Translations under genes and position numbers: made by a program
The notes under the pieces: model-generated
Databases searched by the model: none
The model's input: the letters and a program-made list of their open reading frames with translations, nothing else
What the model was told of the DNA's origin: nothing
Part shown: piece after piece, positions 27,400-36,774 of the stretch
How the letters are laid out: every line of letters starts with the position of its first letter
Position numbering within the stretch: the first letter of the stretch is position 1
Assembly: GCF_010671925.1 (NCBI RefSeq)
Contig: NZ_JAAHIH010000003.1
Span: 1 to 64,000, forward strand
Length of the DNA: 64,000 bases
Direction of reading: 5' to 3'
From: Moorena sp. SIOASIH
Lineage (GTDB): Bacteria; Cyanobacteriota; Cyanobacteriia; Cyanobacteriales; Coleofasciculaceae

Positions 27400-27903
27400 T
27401 TGAGTCAACCAATAGAGACCGCCAGTATCGATACATTAGCCCAGGAACTCGCAGCCATACAGCAAACTGGTTCTAAGCGAATTGCCTTGTTGGGTTCACG
27501 TCACGTTCCGATCACCCATCAGAATCTAATTGAGATGATGAGCTATGCCTTAGTGCAAGCCGGTAATCGTCTGATTACCTCTGGTGCCACTGGAACCAAC
27601 TTAGCTGCCATTCGAGGTGCTATGCGAGCCGATCCCTCATTGCTAACGGTAATTTTGCCCCAAAGTCTTCAGCGACAACCACTGGAATCCCGAAAATACT
27701 TGGAGAAGGTAATGCATTTGGTGGAAAACCCCCAAAATGATACCTTGTCTCTCGCTGAAGCTAGTGCCTTGTGTAATGCCGAAATTGTTGCCCGGTGTCA
27801 GCAGTTGATTTGTTTCGCATTCCATGATAGCCGTACCCTCCTGAACACCTGTAAGGAGGCGGAACAGCAAAGCAAGGTTGTTACTCTGTTCTATTTTGAT
27901 TAA
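27400..27903 (+). CDS. DprA/LOG-like Rossmann protein (annotated in cyanobacteria as DNA recombination-mediator protein A)
   Basis: A 167-aa single-domain protein with a Rossmann-like nucleotide-binding core: RIALLGSRHVPITHQNLIEMMSYAL, then TSGATGTNLAAIRGAM, and a C-terminal LICFAFHD...NTCKEAE. This matches the SMF/DprA-type core without the extra DprA domains. The full DNA-processing function is therefore uncertain. The frame appears to open with TTG at 27400, with no clear Shine-Dalgarno; the first ATG (~27532) would cut the first strand. Confidence 0.7.
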   Translation: MSQPIETASIDTLAQELAAIQQTGSKRIALLGSRHVPITHQNLIEMMSYALVQAGNRLITSGATGTNLAAIRGAMRADPSLLTVILPQSLQRQPLESRKYLEKVMHLVENPQNDTLSLAEASALCNAEIVARCQQLICFAFHDSRTLLNTCKEAEQQSKVVTLFYFD

Positions 27904-27946
27904 TTGTAATTAATTTTGATTAATTTTGATTAGTGTGAGCTAGACT

Positions 27947-28357
27947 ATGCATCTATCCGGTTCGGGAATTTTACTTTACTGTATTGTGGGGGCAACGGTT
28001 TTAATCTATCTACCATTTCTGGTAGTTGGCTACAGCCGTTTCAAACTAGGCTATGACAAGAGTGCCCCTCGCGCCATGTTTGATAAGCTACCGCCCTATG
28101 CCCAACGAGCGAATTGGGCACATCAGAACTCCTTTGAAACCTTTATTGTATTTAGCGCAGCCGCTTTGATGGCCTATATAACGGGTCAGAATTCAACCCT
28201 CGCCATCGGGTGTGCGATCGCATTTGTAATTGCCCGAGTCTTCTACTCGGTGTTTTACATTCTCGATATTCCCTTGGGGCGATCGCTGATGTTTGGCATC
28301 GGCTCTCTTTCCACTGGTACTCTGTTTGTTCTGAGTCTAAGCAGCGTCAGTGGCTAG
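27947..28357 (+). CDS. MAPEG family membrane protein
   Basis: A 136-aa protein with four hydrophobic helices and the MAPEG signature RANWAHQNSFETFIVFSAAAL after the second-helix loop. MAPEG proteins are glutathione-dependent or eicosanoid-type membrane enzymes in eukaryotes; bacterial members are poorly defined, and roles in lipid peroxide or xenobiotic handling are suggested. The start is ATG 27947, 43 bp after the DprA-like gene, so the two may be co-transcribed. Confidence 0.88.
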   Translation: MHLSGSGILLYCIVGATVLIYLPFLVVGYSRFKLGYDKSAPRAMFDKLPPYAQRANWAHQNSFETFIVFSAAALMAYITGQNSTLAIGCAIAFVIARVFYSVFYILDIPLGRSLMFGIGSLSTGTLFVLSLSSVSG

Positions 28358-28598
28358 ACCAGATCAAGTCCACTTGCTTCGGGCCTTGATAGTTTTGGTT
28401 GTTGGTCATTTGTCTTGAGAGCCACCAGGTTGAGCCACCTCCCCAAGACTTATGGGCTTATTCAAGACTGATGCTACCGGGCTTGATATCAATAGGTTTA
28501 AAAATTTTGTATAGGGTGCAACAAATTTCCATTTTGGTTTTAAGCTGTTAGATAGTGAGTCACTATTGCTCACGGCCTACCGCTGACCGTTATTAATT

Positions 28599-29090
28599 AT
28601 GGCTAGTACCTATTCTTTTGATATTGTTAGTGACTTTGATCGACAAGAGTTGGTCAATGCTGTGGATCAAACTATTCGTGAAATCAAAAGTCGTTACGAC
28701 CTCAAAGATACTAAAACCACTGTTGAATTAGGAGAAGAATCTATCACCATCAATACTGATAGTGAATTCACCCTAGATGCTGTGCATACTGTTATTCGTA
28801 CCAAAGCCGCGAAACGGGAACTTTCGCAAAAAATCTTCGACTATGGTAAAGTAGAATCAGCTAGTGGTAATCGTGTCCGCCAAGAAATCACGCTAAAAAA
28901 AGGCATTAGCCAAGAATATAGTAAAAAAATCACCAAATTGATTCGAGATGAATTTAAAAAAGTACAAGCCTCGATTCAAGGTGATTCAGTTAGAGTATCT
29001 AGCAAATCTAAGGATGACTTACAAGATATCATCCAGCGGTTGAAGCAAGAAGATTTGCCGATTGCTTTGCAATTTACTAACTATCGCTAA
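28599..29090 (+). CDS. yajQ: YajQ family nucleotide-binding protein
   Basis: A 163-aa protein matching YajQ along its full length: [51 protein letters not shown]...[11 protein letters not shown] and [11 protein letters not shown] at the end. Family members bind c-di-GMP in Xanthomonas and Pseudomonas and act with transcription factors. Start ATG 28599. With the EAL phosphodiesterase at 8.4 kb, this is the second possible c-di-GMP component in the window. Confidence 0.92.
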   Translation: MASTYSFDIVSDFDRQELVNAVDQTIREIKSRYDLKDTKTTVELGEESITINTDSEFTLDAVHTVIRTKAAKRELSQKIFDYGKVESASGNRVRQEITLKKGISQEYSKKITKLIRDEFKKVQASIQGDSVRVSSKSKDDLQDIIQRLKQEDLPIALQFTNYR

Positions 29091-29091
29091 G

Positions 29092-29280
29092 TAAGCATTC
29101 AGCTATCAGCCGTCAGCCGTCAGCCGTCAGCCGTCAGCCGTCAGCTGTCAGCCGTCAGCTGTCAGCTTATTTTATTCAAAAGCACATCAAGTAGTGTGGC
29201 ACAGGCTTCGACGCTGGGAGGCATAAGCTGATAGCTGATAGCTGATAGCTGATAGCTGATAGCTGATAGCTGAATGCTTA
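29092..29280. terminator. Inverted heptamer repeats between convergent genes
   Basis: TAAGCATTCAGCTATCAG (29092-29109) is repeated inverted at 29263-29280. The arms are extended by CAGCCGT heptamers on the left and GCTGATA heptamers on the right. It lies exactly between the ends of yajQ and hemL, so a bidirectional terminator is plausible. Similar arms recur near 53998-54025 and 62850. Confidence 0.55.
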
Positions 29281-29292
29281 AACTCTAGACTA

Positions 29293-30600
29293 CTATGGCT
29301 TGATACCAGAGATGACTTCCTTAGCTGCTGCTAATGTGCGGTCAATATCCTCCTCGGTGTGAGCTAGGGAAGTAAATCCTGCTTCAAACTGTGAGGGTGC
29401 TAGGTAGATCCCACGCTCTAACATGCCCCGATGGAAAGGAGTGAATTTGGCTAAATCAGAGGTTTTGGCATCATCGAAGTTGTGAACAGGAACACCAGTA
29501 AAGAACATGCCAAACATAGCGCTGATGTAACCACCAGTAGTGGCATGACCAGCATCTTTAGCAATTTGCAGTAATCCCTCGGAGAGCTTTTTAGTAATAC
29601 TATCTAGCTGTTCATAGGTACCCGGTTTCTTCAGTAACTCCAGGGTTTTAATGCCTGCTGTCATGGCTAGAGGATTCCCAGAAAGGGTTCCGGCTTGATA
29701 CATTGGCCCTGCTGGTGCCACCATGGACATGATATCCTTTCGTCCGCCATAGGCTCCCACGGGCAAACCACCACCGATAATTTTCCCTAGGGTAGTCAAG
29801 TCAGGAGTGATGCCAAATTTTTCCTGAGCACCACCGTAGGCAATCCGGAAGCCAGTCATGACTTCATCAAACACCAGTAAAGCACCATGGTTTTGAGTCA
29901 CTTCCCGCAAGCCTTCAAGAAAACCAGGTACAGGAGTGATGAAACCAGAATTCCCCACCACAGGTTCTAGGATGACCCCAGCAATCTCATTGGGATATTG
30001 TTCAAATAAAGCTTTAACGGCCTCTAGGTCATTATAGGTAGCGGTTAAAGTATTAGCAGTGGCCGACTTAGGAACACCAGGGGAATCCGGTAAACCTAGA
30101 GTAGCCACTCCAGAACCAGCTTGTACCAGCAGCATATCAGCGTGACCATGGTAGCAGCCGGAAAATTTGATAATTTTGTCCCGTCCTGTGAAGGCACGCA
30201 TCAGGCGCAGCACTGCCATACAGGCTTCGGTGCCAGAATTAACAAACCGCACCATTTTAATACTAGGAACGGCGTCAATCACCATTTCTGCTAGCACGTT
30301 TTCTAGAGCGGAGGGAGCTCCAAAACTGGTACCCTTGTCTAGAGCCTCGTGCAATGCCCCAATAACTTCCGGATGAGCATGACCGCAAATGGCTGGTCCC
30401 CAGGTACCTACATAGTCAATGTATTGGTTTCCATCTACATCCCAGATGTATGCTCCTTCAACTCGGTCAAATACAATCGGTTCTCCCCCTACTGATTTAA
30501 AGGCTCTGACTGGGGAGCTGACCCCTCCTGGCATTAGCTCCTGGGCAGCGCTGAAAATTTCTTGTGATTTGGTGGTTTTAAACGAGGTAGTGCTAACCAA
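29293..30600 (-). CDS. hemL: Glutamate-1-semialdehyde 2,1-aminomutase
   Basis: A PLP enzyme that makes 5-aminolevulinate from glutamate-1-semialdehyde, the entry to haem and chlorophyll synthesis. It matches the cyanobacterial enzyme over its full length (435 aa): [45 protein letters not shown] (PLP pocket) and [18 protein letters not shown] with the Schiff-base lysine. The start is TTG 30600, supported by an AGGAG Shine-Dalgarno six bases before it and by the family N-terminus (MV-TTS-KTTKS). Confidence 0.96.
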   Translation of the reverse strand: MVSTTSFKTTKSQEIFSAAQELMPGGVSSPVRAFKSVGGEPIVFDRVEGAYIWDVDGNQYIDYVGTWGPAICGHAHPEVIGALHEALDKGTSFGAPSALENVLAEMVIDAVPSIKMVRFVNSGTEACMAVLRLMRAFTGRDKIIKFSGCYHGHADMLLVQAGSGVATLGLPDSPGVPKSATANTLTATYNDLEAVKALFEQYPNEIAGVILEPVVGNSGFITPVPGFLEGLREVTQNHGALLVFDEVMTGFRIAYGGAQEKFGITPDLTTLGKIIGGGLPVGAYGGRKDIMSMVAPAGPMYQAGTLSGNPLAMTAGIKTLELLKKPGTYEQLDSITKKLSEGLLQIAKDAGHATTGGYISAMFGMFFTGVPVHNFDDAKTSDLAKFTPFHRGMLERGIYLAPSQFEAGFTSLAHTEEDIDRTLAAAKEVISGIKP

Positions 30601-30890
30601 AATAGTCTCCTAATATTAATAGTGTACGGGTTAGTTGAAAATAAGGGAAAAGGCGATCACCCCATTACCCCCCTTAAACAGGGCAATAGGGAACTTCGGC
30701 TCAGGGAACTTCGGCTCAGGGGCAATACTGGACAAGAGATTATTATCCTATGGAGCCAGATCCCTTTTAACTTTGTAAAGAAAGAATGCAGATTTAGTGA
30801 TCAATTGGATGTCAGGGGTGGTATCTTGTAGGGTGTATCTCATTAAAGCTGTTTGACCCGCTGGGTGTTTCAATCTGTTGCCCTAAAACT
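30601..30890. other. Intergenic region between divergent hemL and hisIE
   Basis: Contains a duplicated 15-bp GGGAACTTCGGCTCA unit (~30690-30720). It should hold both promoters; I cannot place them with confidence. Confidence 0.4.
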
Positions 30891-31541
30891 ATGTCAGTAT
30901 CTGAACCGACTTCGATTAACCAAGCTATCCCAGTTGACCAAATTCGCTACAACGATCAAGGACTAGTGCCAGCCATTGTCCAAGATTACCTAGATGGTAC
31001 GGTACTAATGATGGCTTGGATGAATCGGGAGTCATTGCAAAAAACCCTCGATACAGGAGAAACCTGGTTTTGGAGTCGCTCTCGTCAGGAATTGTGGCAC
31101 AAGGGTGCTACATCTGGGCATTTACAAAAGATAAAATCTATCCGCTACGACTGTGACAGTGATGCTTTACTGGTGACGGCGGAACAAATTGGTGATATTG
31201 CCTGCCATACCGGTGAGCGTAGCTGTTTCCATCGAGTGGGGGCTAAGAAAGTAGACCCTCCAGCAGATACCTTGTCTCAGTTGTTTGAGATAATTTGCGA
31301 TCGCCGTGACCATCCCGTAGAAGGGTCCTATACCTGTAAGTTGTTGAACGGTGGGGATAATAAGATTCTTAAAAAAATTGGGGAAGAAGCGGCAGAAGTG
31401 GTAATGGCGTGTAAGGATGATGACCCGGATGCGATCGCATCTGAAGTAGCGGACTTGCTCTATCACACCCTAGTTGCTATGGCTTACCATCAGGTTGATG
31501 TACCGGATGTTTATCGGAAATTGCAACAGCGCCGTCGATAG
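30891..31541 (+). CDS. hisIE: Bifunctional phosphoribosyl-AMP cyclohydrolase / phosphoribosyl-ATP pyrophosphatase
   Basis: Steps 2 and 3 of histidine biosynthesis. The N-terminal HisI domain (~1-120) shows [30 protein letters not shown] and the zinc cysteines in [15 protein letters not shown]. The C-terminal HisE domain (~125-216) shows [14 protein letters not shown] and [12 protein letters not shown]. The length (216 aa) is normal for the fused enzyme. Start ATG 30891. Confidence 0.96.
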   Translation: MSVSEPTSINQAIPVDQIRYNDQGLVPAIVQDYLDGTVLMMAWMNRESLQKTLDTGETWFWSRSRQELWHKGATSGHLQKIKSIRYDCDSDALLVTAEQIGDIACHTGERSCFHRVGAKKVDPPADTLSQLFEIICDRRDHPVEGSYTCKLLNGGDNKILKKIGEEAAEVVMACKDDDPDAIASEVADLLYHTLVAMAYHQVDVPDVYRKLQQRRR

Positions 31542-31599
31542 TGTTGGGAAAAAGAGAATTGGTGATTGGAGCAGATTTTGATCACAGGGGGAAGCCAAA

Positions 31600-31673
31600 A
31601 GCCTAATCGCGTAAGCTTTTTTCGACCAAACCCGGTAAACTTGGCCAGGTACTGTTAACCATAGATAACTACC
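31600..31673 (+). promoter_or_regulatory. Leader shared by all five Rpn-type genes (example, copy 1)
   Basis: A block of about 60 bp ending in GTTAACCATAGATAACTACC precedes the TTG start here. Near-identical versions lie before the other copies (about 32553-32613, 33532-33592, 38228-38288, 39249-39308), each beginning with a T-run and ACCAAA. It probably combines a terminator for the previous gene with a promoter or leader for the next. Confidence 0.6.
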
Positions 31674-32543
31674 TTGGCATACGATAATATCTGTAAATAT
31701 CTCGCCGAAAACTACCCAGCTGATTTGGTCAGGTGGATTCATGGTATTGATGTGACTGAAATATCGGTTTTGAAAACTGAGTTAAATACCGAACCGATTC
31801 ACGCCGATTCCTTGACGCTGCTGCAAACGGCAAATCAAATATTGCAGTGGGAATTTCAAACCCTGCCAGCTTCCAAGCCATCCCTACCATTGCGCATGCT
31901 CAAGTATTGGGTCAGACTCAAAGAAAAGTATAACTGTCCCATAGAGCAGGTAGTGATATTTCTCAAGTTCACCACCTCATCTAAAGCTTATACTAACCAG
32001 TTGCTGGAGGGTAACACCAGCCATGGCTATCGAGTAATCAGGATGTGGGAGCAAGACCCTGAGCAATTTTTGGCCAATCCCGCCTTATTGCCTTTTGCCA
32101 CTTTAGCATTCAGTGAGTCTCCTAAACGATTATTAGAGCAAGTGGCGGCAGCAGTGGATAGGATTGAAGAACCACTAGCTTTTACTAACATATCCGCTTG
32201 TACCCAGTTACTAGCTGGTTTGCGGTTCGACAAAGGGTTGATAGGAGAATTATTTCCGGAGGAAGTGATGCAAGAGTCTGTAATTTATCAGAAGATAATT
32301 CAAAAAGGACATCAACTGGGTTTACTCGAAGGAAAACGCGAAGGTTTACTGGAAGGAAGGCAAGAGGAAGGGTACGCGATCGTTATACGTCAACTGACCC
32401 GTCGGTTTGGTAATGTTGAGGATCAGCTACTTGAGGGGATTCAAAAGCTTTCTGTTGCTCAATTGGAGGAGTTGAGCGAGGCGCTGTTGGATTTTGAGAC
32501 CATCACAGATTTGACGGTATGGTTGACTGAGCATCAGCAATAA
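31674..32543 (+). CDS. Rpn/PD-(D/E)XK nuclease-fold protein with DUF4351-like C-terminus, array copy 1
   Basis: A 289-aa protein of the Rpn (recombination-promoting nuclease / putative transposase) type common in cyanobacteria. The N-terminal domain shows the nuclease core: HADSL (acidic residue), then LQWEFQT with E and Q, and helix MLKYWVRLKEKY. The middle reads YRVIRMWEQDP...LLPFATLAF. A repeat region of LLEGKREG units (here two) leads to the C-terminal RQLTRRFG..E.QL..I..L...QLEELSEALLDF. The frame opens with TTG; a MAYDN start is usual for the family. First of five tandem paralogues. Confidence 0.85.
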   Translation: MAYDNICKYLAENYPADLVRWIHGIDVTEISVLKTELNTEPIHADSLTLLQTANQILQWEFQTLPASKPSLPLRMLKYWVRLKEKYNCPIEQVVIFLKFTTSSKAYTNQLLEGNTSHGYRVIRMWEQDPEQFLANPALLPFATLAFSESPKRLLEQVAAAVDRIEEPLAFTNISACTQLLAGLRFDKGLIGELFPEEVMQESVIYQKIIQKGHQLGLLEGKREGLLEGRQEEGYAIVIRQLTRRFGNVEDQLLEGIQKLSVAQLEELSEALLDFETITDLTVWLTEHQQ

Positions 32544-32613
32544 AAAATGCCTACGCTTTTTTTAACCAAATCCTGTAAACTGGGCCAGGTAGTCTTAACC
32601 ACAGATAACTACT

Positions 32614-33522
32614 TTGGCTTACGATAATATTTGTAAATATCTCGCCGAAAACTACCCAGCTGATTTGGTCAGGTGGCTTCATGGTATTGAAGTTACTGAA
32701 ATCTCGGTGCTCAAAACTGAGTTAAATACTGAACCGATTCACGCCGATTCCTTGACCCTGCTGCAAACCGCTAATCAAATCCTACAGTGGGAATTTCAAA
32801 CCCTGCCAGCTTCCAAGCCATCCCTACCATTGCGAATGCTCAAGTATTGGGTCAGACTCAAGGAAAAGTATAACTGTCCCGTTGAGCAGGTAGTGATATT
32901 TCTGAAGTTCACCACCTCATCTAAAGCTTATACTAACCAGTTGCTGGAGGGTAACACCAGCAGCCATGGCTATCGAGTAATCAGGATGTGGGAGCAAGAC
33001 CCTGAGCAATTTTTGGCCAATCCCGCCTTATTGCCTTTTGCCACTTTAGCATTCAGTGAATCTCCTAAACAATTATTAGAGCAAGTGGCGGCAGAAGTGG
33101 ATAGGATTGAAGAACCACTAGCTTTTACTAACATCTCCGCTTGTACCCAGTTACTAGCTGGTTTGCGGTTCGACAAAGGGTTGATAGGAGAATTATTTCC
33201 GGAGGAAGTGATGCAAGAGTCTGTAATTTATCAGAAGATAATTCAAAAAGGACATCAACTGGGTTTACTGGAAGGAAAACGCGAAGGAAAACTCGAAGGA
33301 AAACGCGAAGGTTTACTGGAAGGAAAACGTGAAGGAAGGCAAGAGGAAGGGTACTCAATCCTTAGACGTCTGATTACCCGTAGGTTTGGTAATGTTGAGG
33401 AGCAGCTACTTGAGAGGATTAAAAAGCTTTCTGTTGTTCAATTGGAGGAGTTGAGCGAGGCGCTGTTGGATTTTGAGACCATCACAGATTTGACGGTATG
33501 GTTGACTGAGCATCAGCAATAA
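32614..33522 (+). CDS. Rpn-type nuclease-fold protein, array copy 2
   Basis: 302 aa, near-identical to copy 1 in the nuclease domain. It differs by a longer repeat region (LLEGKREGKLEGKREGLLEGKREG), an extra Ser in the GNTSSHGYR loop, and a C-terminus of RRLITRRFG instead of RQLTRRFG. The repeat unit is 24 bp (8 aa), so copy-number changes keep the frame. Start TTG, preceded by the shared leader. Confidence 0.85.
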   Translation: MAYDNICKYLAENYPADLVRWLHGIEVTEISVLKTELNTEPIHADSLTLLQTANQILQWEFQTLPASKPSLPLRMLKYWVRLKEKYNCPVEQVVIFLKFTTSSKAYTNQLLEGNTSSHGYRVIRMWEQDPEQFLANPALLPFATLAFSESPKQLLEQVAAEVDRIEEPLAFTNISACTQLLAGLRFDKGLIGELFPEEVMQESVIYQKIIQKGHQLGLLEGKREGKLEGKREGLLEGKREGRQEEGYSILRRLITRRFGNVEEQLLERIKKLSVVQLEELSEALLDFETITDLTVWLTEHQQ

Positions 33523-33592
33523 AAAATGCCTACGCTTTTTTTAACCAAATCCTGTAAACTGGGCCAGGTAGTCTTAACCACAGATAACTACT

Positions 33593-34486
33593 TTGGCTTA
33601 CGATAATATTTGTAAATATCTCGCCGAAAACTACCCAGCTGATTTGGTCAGGTGGCTTCATGGTATTGAAGTTACTGAAATCTCGGTGCTCAAAACTGAG
33701 TTAAATACTGAACCGATTCACGCCGATTCCTTGACCCTGCTGCAAACCGCTAATCAAATCCTACAGTGGGAATTTCAAACCCTACCAGCTTCCAAGCCAT
33801 CCCTACCATTGCGCATGCTCAAGTATTGGGTCAGACTCAAAGAAAAGTATAACTGTCCCATAGAGCAGGTAGTGATATTTCTGAAATTCACTCGCTCAGA
33901 AAAAGTTTATACTAACCAGTTGCTGGAGACTAACACCAGTCATCGCTATCGAGTAATCAGGATGTGGGAGCAAGACCCTGAGCAATTTTTGGCCAATCCC
34001 GCCTTATTGCCCTTTGCCACTTTAGCATTCAGTGAATCTCCTAAACAATTATTAGAGCAAGTGGCGGCAGCAGTAGATAGGATTGAAGAACCACTAGCTT
34101 TTACTAACATCTCCGCTTGTACCCAGTTACTAGCTGGTTTGCGGTTTGACCAAAGGTTGATCACAGAATTATTTCCGGAGGAAGTGATGCAAGAGTCTGT
34201 AATTTATCAGAAGATAATTCAAAAAGGACATCAACTGGGTTTACTTGAAGGAAAACGCGAAGGTTTACTCGAAGGAAAACGTGAAGGTTTACTCGAAGGA
34301 AAACAAGAGGAAGGTTACTCAATAGTTATACGTCAACTGACCCGTCGGTTTGGAAATGTTGACGACCAGCTACAACAGGGGATCCAAAAGCTTTCTGTTG
34401 CTCAATTGGAGGAGTTGAGCGAGGCGCTGTTGGATTTTGAGACCGTCACAGATGTAGCTGTGTGGTTGGCATCCCATCAGCAATAA
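33593..34486 (+). CDS. Rpn-type nuclease-fold protein, array copy 3
   Basis: 297 aa. In the central loop it carries FTRSEKVYTNQLLETNTSHRYR in place of the FTTSSKAYTNQLLEGNTSHGYR type of copies 1-2 (shown in part), and RFDQRLITELF instead of RFDKGLIGELF. Copies 4 and 5 share these variants, so copies 3-5 form one subgroup. The C-terminus ends differently (VTDVAVWLASHQQ). Last copy before the oxidoreductase island. Confidence 0.85.
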   Translation: MAYDNICKYLAENYPADLVRWLHGIEVTEISVLKTELNTEPIHADSLTLLQTANQILQWEFQTLPASKPSLPLRMLKYWVRLKEKYNCPIEQVVIFLKFTRSEKVYTNQLLETNTSHRYRVIRMWEQDPEQFLANPALLPFATLAFSESPKQLLEQVAAAVDRIEEPLAFTNISACTQLLAGLRFDQRLITELFPEEVMQESVIYQKIIQKGHQLGLLEGKREGLLEGKREGLLEGKQEEGYSIVIRQLTRRFGNVDDQLQQGIQKLSVAQLEELSEALLDFETVTDVAVWLASHQQ

Positions 34487-34687
34487 ACAGGATGCGTACA
34501 CATCCAAGCTCACTGGCATGCTCCCACACTTCCTACCTAGGTGCGCTTGACCCATTAAGAATTAAATTCCCCACGGGTCGCACCTCTTTTAAGTGTGGGC
34601 TTCTCGCCAAACCCAGCCCTTGCTTGTGCCTATTCCCTACTGCCTGTTTCCTGTTCCCTGTGCCCTGTTACCTTTGCTATATAAATG
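34487..34687. other. Left edge of the oxidoreductase island
   Basis: Contains a degraded-looking GCGCTTGACCC...GGTCGCACCTC segment and short CCTGTTCCC-type repeats. No gene seen. Confidence 0.35.
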
Positions 34688-35506
34688 CTATAAATCGGCT
34701 TTTGGCTTCCGATTGAACCCATTAAAAATCAAGTTTAATAATTGGGGAAAAAAACGTTTAATAACTGAGATACTTTTTGCTATTCGATCAGGAAAAATCT
34801 GAGGTTTATTATCAATGATTGCTTTAATCGTTTCGCCGATGACCTTAGCCGGATCAGTTATTATAAAGTCAGGCAACCCCTGATTTTCTTTGGCAAGGGT
34901 TCCATACTGTTCCGACTGGAGAATGGGGGTACGGCTGAAAAAGGGATAAACAGCTGTAACCTTGACGTTATAAATTTTAACTTCATTTAAAAGCCCTTCG
35001 CTGAATCCTCGCAAGCCGAATTTACTAGCAGTATAATGGGCCATTCCCGCCGGTGCTATCCAGCCAGCAGCAGAGGAAATATTAACGATGTGACCTTGGC
35101 GACGCCTAATCATATCGGCGGCAAATAGAGAACTTAATCGCATTGGTGCCAGCAGATTTACCTGCATCAGCCTTTCCCATTTTTCCGCAGGCACTTCGTC
35201 CATGCGACCAAAAAGCCCAATGCCAGCATTGTTGATCAAAATATCGATTGGTATTCCCAGGTCTTTAACCTGCTGATAAAGGGTTTCGCATCCGTCACGT
35301 TCAGAAAGATTAATCCCGAGAAGAGCAAGTATATCCCCAGTTTTAACCTGCCGTTGAATAGCCTCGGCACGCTCTTTAAGAAGAGTTTCATCAAGATCAG
35401 TGAGGATCAAACGGCTACCAGCTTCTAATAATTGCCGAGTCAGTTCCTGACCGAATCCACCGCCAGCACCGGTTATCAGTACAACAGCTCCATGGAGATT
35501 GCTCAT
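34688..35506 (-). CDS. Short-chain dehydrogenase/reductase A
   Basis: 272 aa, classical SDR. NAD(P)-binding TGAGGGFG near the N-terminus, NNAGIG, catalytic Ser in NISSAAG and YTASK active-site Tyr/Lys. The D in LILTDLDE after the second strand favours NAD(H). The C-terminal ~30 residues are basic and hydrophobic (RFFPQLLNLIFNGF), possibly membrane-associated. It is 27 bp downstream of SDR B on the same strand, so the two form an operon. The substrate is probably a hydrophobic alcohol or ketone, inferred from the neighbouring monooxygenase. Confidence 0.88.
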   Translation of the reverse strand: MSNLHGAVVLITGAGGGFGQELTRQLLEAGSRLILTDLDETLLKERAEAIQRQVKTGDILALLGINLSERDGCETLYQQVKDLGIPIDILINNAGIGLFGRMDEVPAEKWERLMQVNLLAPMRLSSLFAADMIRRRQGHIVNISSAAGWIAPAGMAHYTASKFGLRGFSEGLLNEVKIYNVKVTAVYPFFSRTPILQSEQYGTLAKENQGLPDFIITDPAKVIGETIKAIIDNKPQIFPDRIAKSISVIKRFFPQLLNLIFNGFNRKPKADL

Positions 35507-35533
35507 CTAATTGTTCTCAATTTTTGCTATCGG

Positions 35534-36514
35534 TTAAATTTTAGGAGATTGGAGAATTCCCCATAGTAATAAAAACCAGGGTACATTAATGTTAGGTATC
35601 AGCGACGCATATTTTATTAATGGTGGCCAAAACATTGGAGCTATAAAACGTAGAGAGCGTAGTGATACCGGACGTAACCCGTCTTGATCTATGATCCCAT
35701 AGTGCTCAGCCAGTTCTGCAACAACTCGAACGCGGCCTGTAAACTGCATTACAGTTGGGTCTGCAGCAAGGGCAGCAATAACGCGCCCTGTTAGTAAGGG
35801 AGTTTCCCAATTATAGCCTTGAGAGATCAGTCGGCTTTGCTGATTGCCAGGTTTATCTTCTGCCATTTGCAAAGCCAAACTGGAAATATGCTCGGTACCA
35901 ACTATGCCTGGCCAAATCGAAAGGGACGCTACATTATATCGCTTCAGTTCAACAGCCATATCAGCAGCAAGTCGATCACAAGCGGCTTTACCCGCTCCAT
36001 AGGCGGCACCAAAGATGTAAGACATCCCCCCCCAAGATGAGATGGTGCAAATCAGCCCCTGCTGACGCTGAATCATCAGTCGAACTGCAAAAACACTGGC
36101 AATATAATGGCTGCGGAGACCGACATCATTGACAGGATCCCAAAGATTCTCAGCGCATTCCCAAAATGGTTTTTCGTATCCATCCTTCAATGCCTGCACT
36201 CCTGAAAAGGCATTATTGACCAGCAGATCCAGTTGTCCCTTCTGCTCGTCTTGAATCCGTTCAAAGAGTAAGCGCACTTGTTGGTCGTCGCTATGATCTA
36301 CCATGACCGGAATACAAATCCCACCAGCATCTTCCACAGCTAATTGGGTTTCCCTAAGACTACCGGAAACTCCCTCTGTGACATTGGAACTGTCGAGACT
36401 ACGACCAGTAATATATACCGTAGCACCTGCCTCGCCAAGGCCAATCGCAATTCCTTTACCAATACCACGGCTGGCACCCGTGACTAAGGTTATTTTACCT
36501 TCAAGGCTTCCCAT
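35534..36514 (-). CDS. Short-chain dehydrogenase/reductase B (DHRS1-like)
   Basis: 326 aa, longer than classical SDRs. TGASRGIGKGIA cofactor motif with TGRS after the second strand (favours NADPH), NNAFSG in place of NNAG, TISSWGG and YGAGKAACDRLA active site. The overall pattern resembles DHRS1-type enzymes. The C-terminal ~50 residues contain a hydrophobic stretch (VPWFLLLWGIL). Start ATG 36514; the divergent monooxygenase starts 260 bp away, so they may share a control region, which is tandemly duplicated. Confidence 0.85.
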   Translation of the reverse strand: MGSLEGKITLVTGASRGIGKGIAIGLGEAGATVYITGRSLDSSNVTEGVSGSLRETQLAVEDAGGICIPVMVDHSDDQQVRLLFERIQDEQKGQLDLLVNNAFSGVQALKDGYEKPFWECAENLWDPVNDVGLRSHYIASVFAVRLMIQRQQGLICTISSWGGMSYIFGAAYGAGKAACDRLAADMAVELKRYNVASLSIWPGIVGTEHISSLALQMAEDKPGNQQSRLISQGYNWETPLLTGRVIAALAADPTVMQFTGRVRVVAELAEHYGIIDQDGLRPVSLRSLRFIAPMFWPPLIKYASLIPNINVPWFLLLWGILQSPKI

Positions 36515-36710
36515 AATTACTTTTTTTGATATTGACTTAATTCATGTTAACATATTTTTAACAGTTTATGGTTAAAATTTATCTCTAAATATCGATTATT
36601 GCTAAAGGCTTCCCATAATGATTTTTTTTGATATTGATATTAATTCATGCTAGCATTGTTTGGAAATTTTATGGTTACTATTTATCTCTATTAGTCGATT
36701 ATCGATCAAG
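36505..36710. promoter_or_regulatory. Tandemly duplicated ~102-bp divergent control region
   Basis: The segment starting GGCTTCCCATAAT (36505; it includes the first codons of SDR B) is repeated from 36607 with about 75-80 % identity, including TTTTTTTGATATTGA, AATTCATG and TTTATCTCTA. The second copy therefore contains a decoy ATGGGAAGCC start. The duplicated part lies between SDR B and the monooxygenase. Confidence 0.7.
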
Positions 36711-36774
36711 GGAAATATCGAACTAAATAATAAAACGAATAATTACCAGTAAGTATCCTATTAAAATAGGAAAA

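Noticed and set aside
31167..31466. 99-aa minus-strand frame
   Set aside because: Antisense to hisIE, whose motifs are unambiguous.
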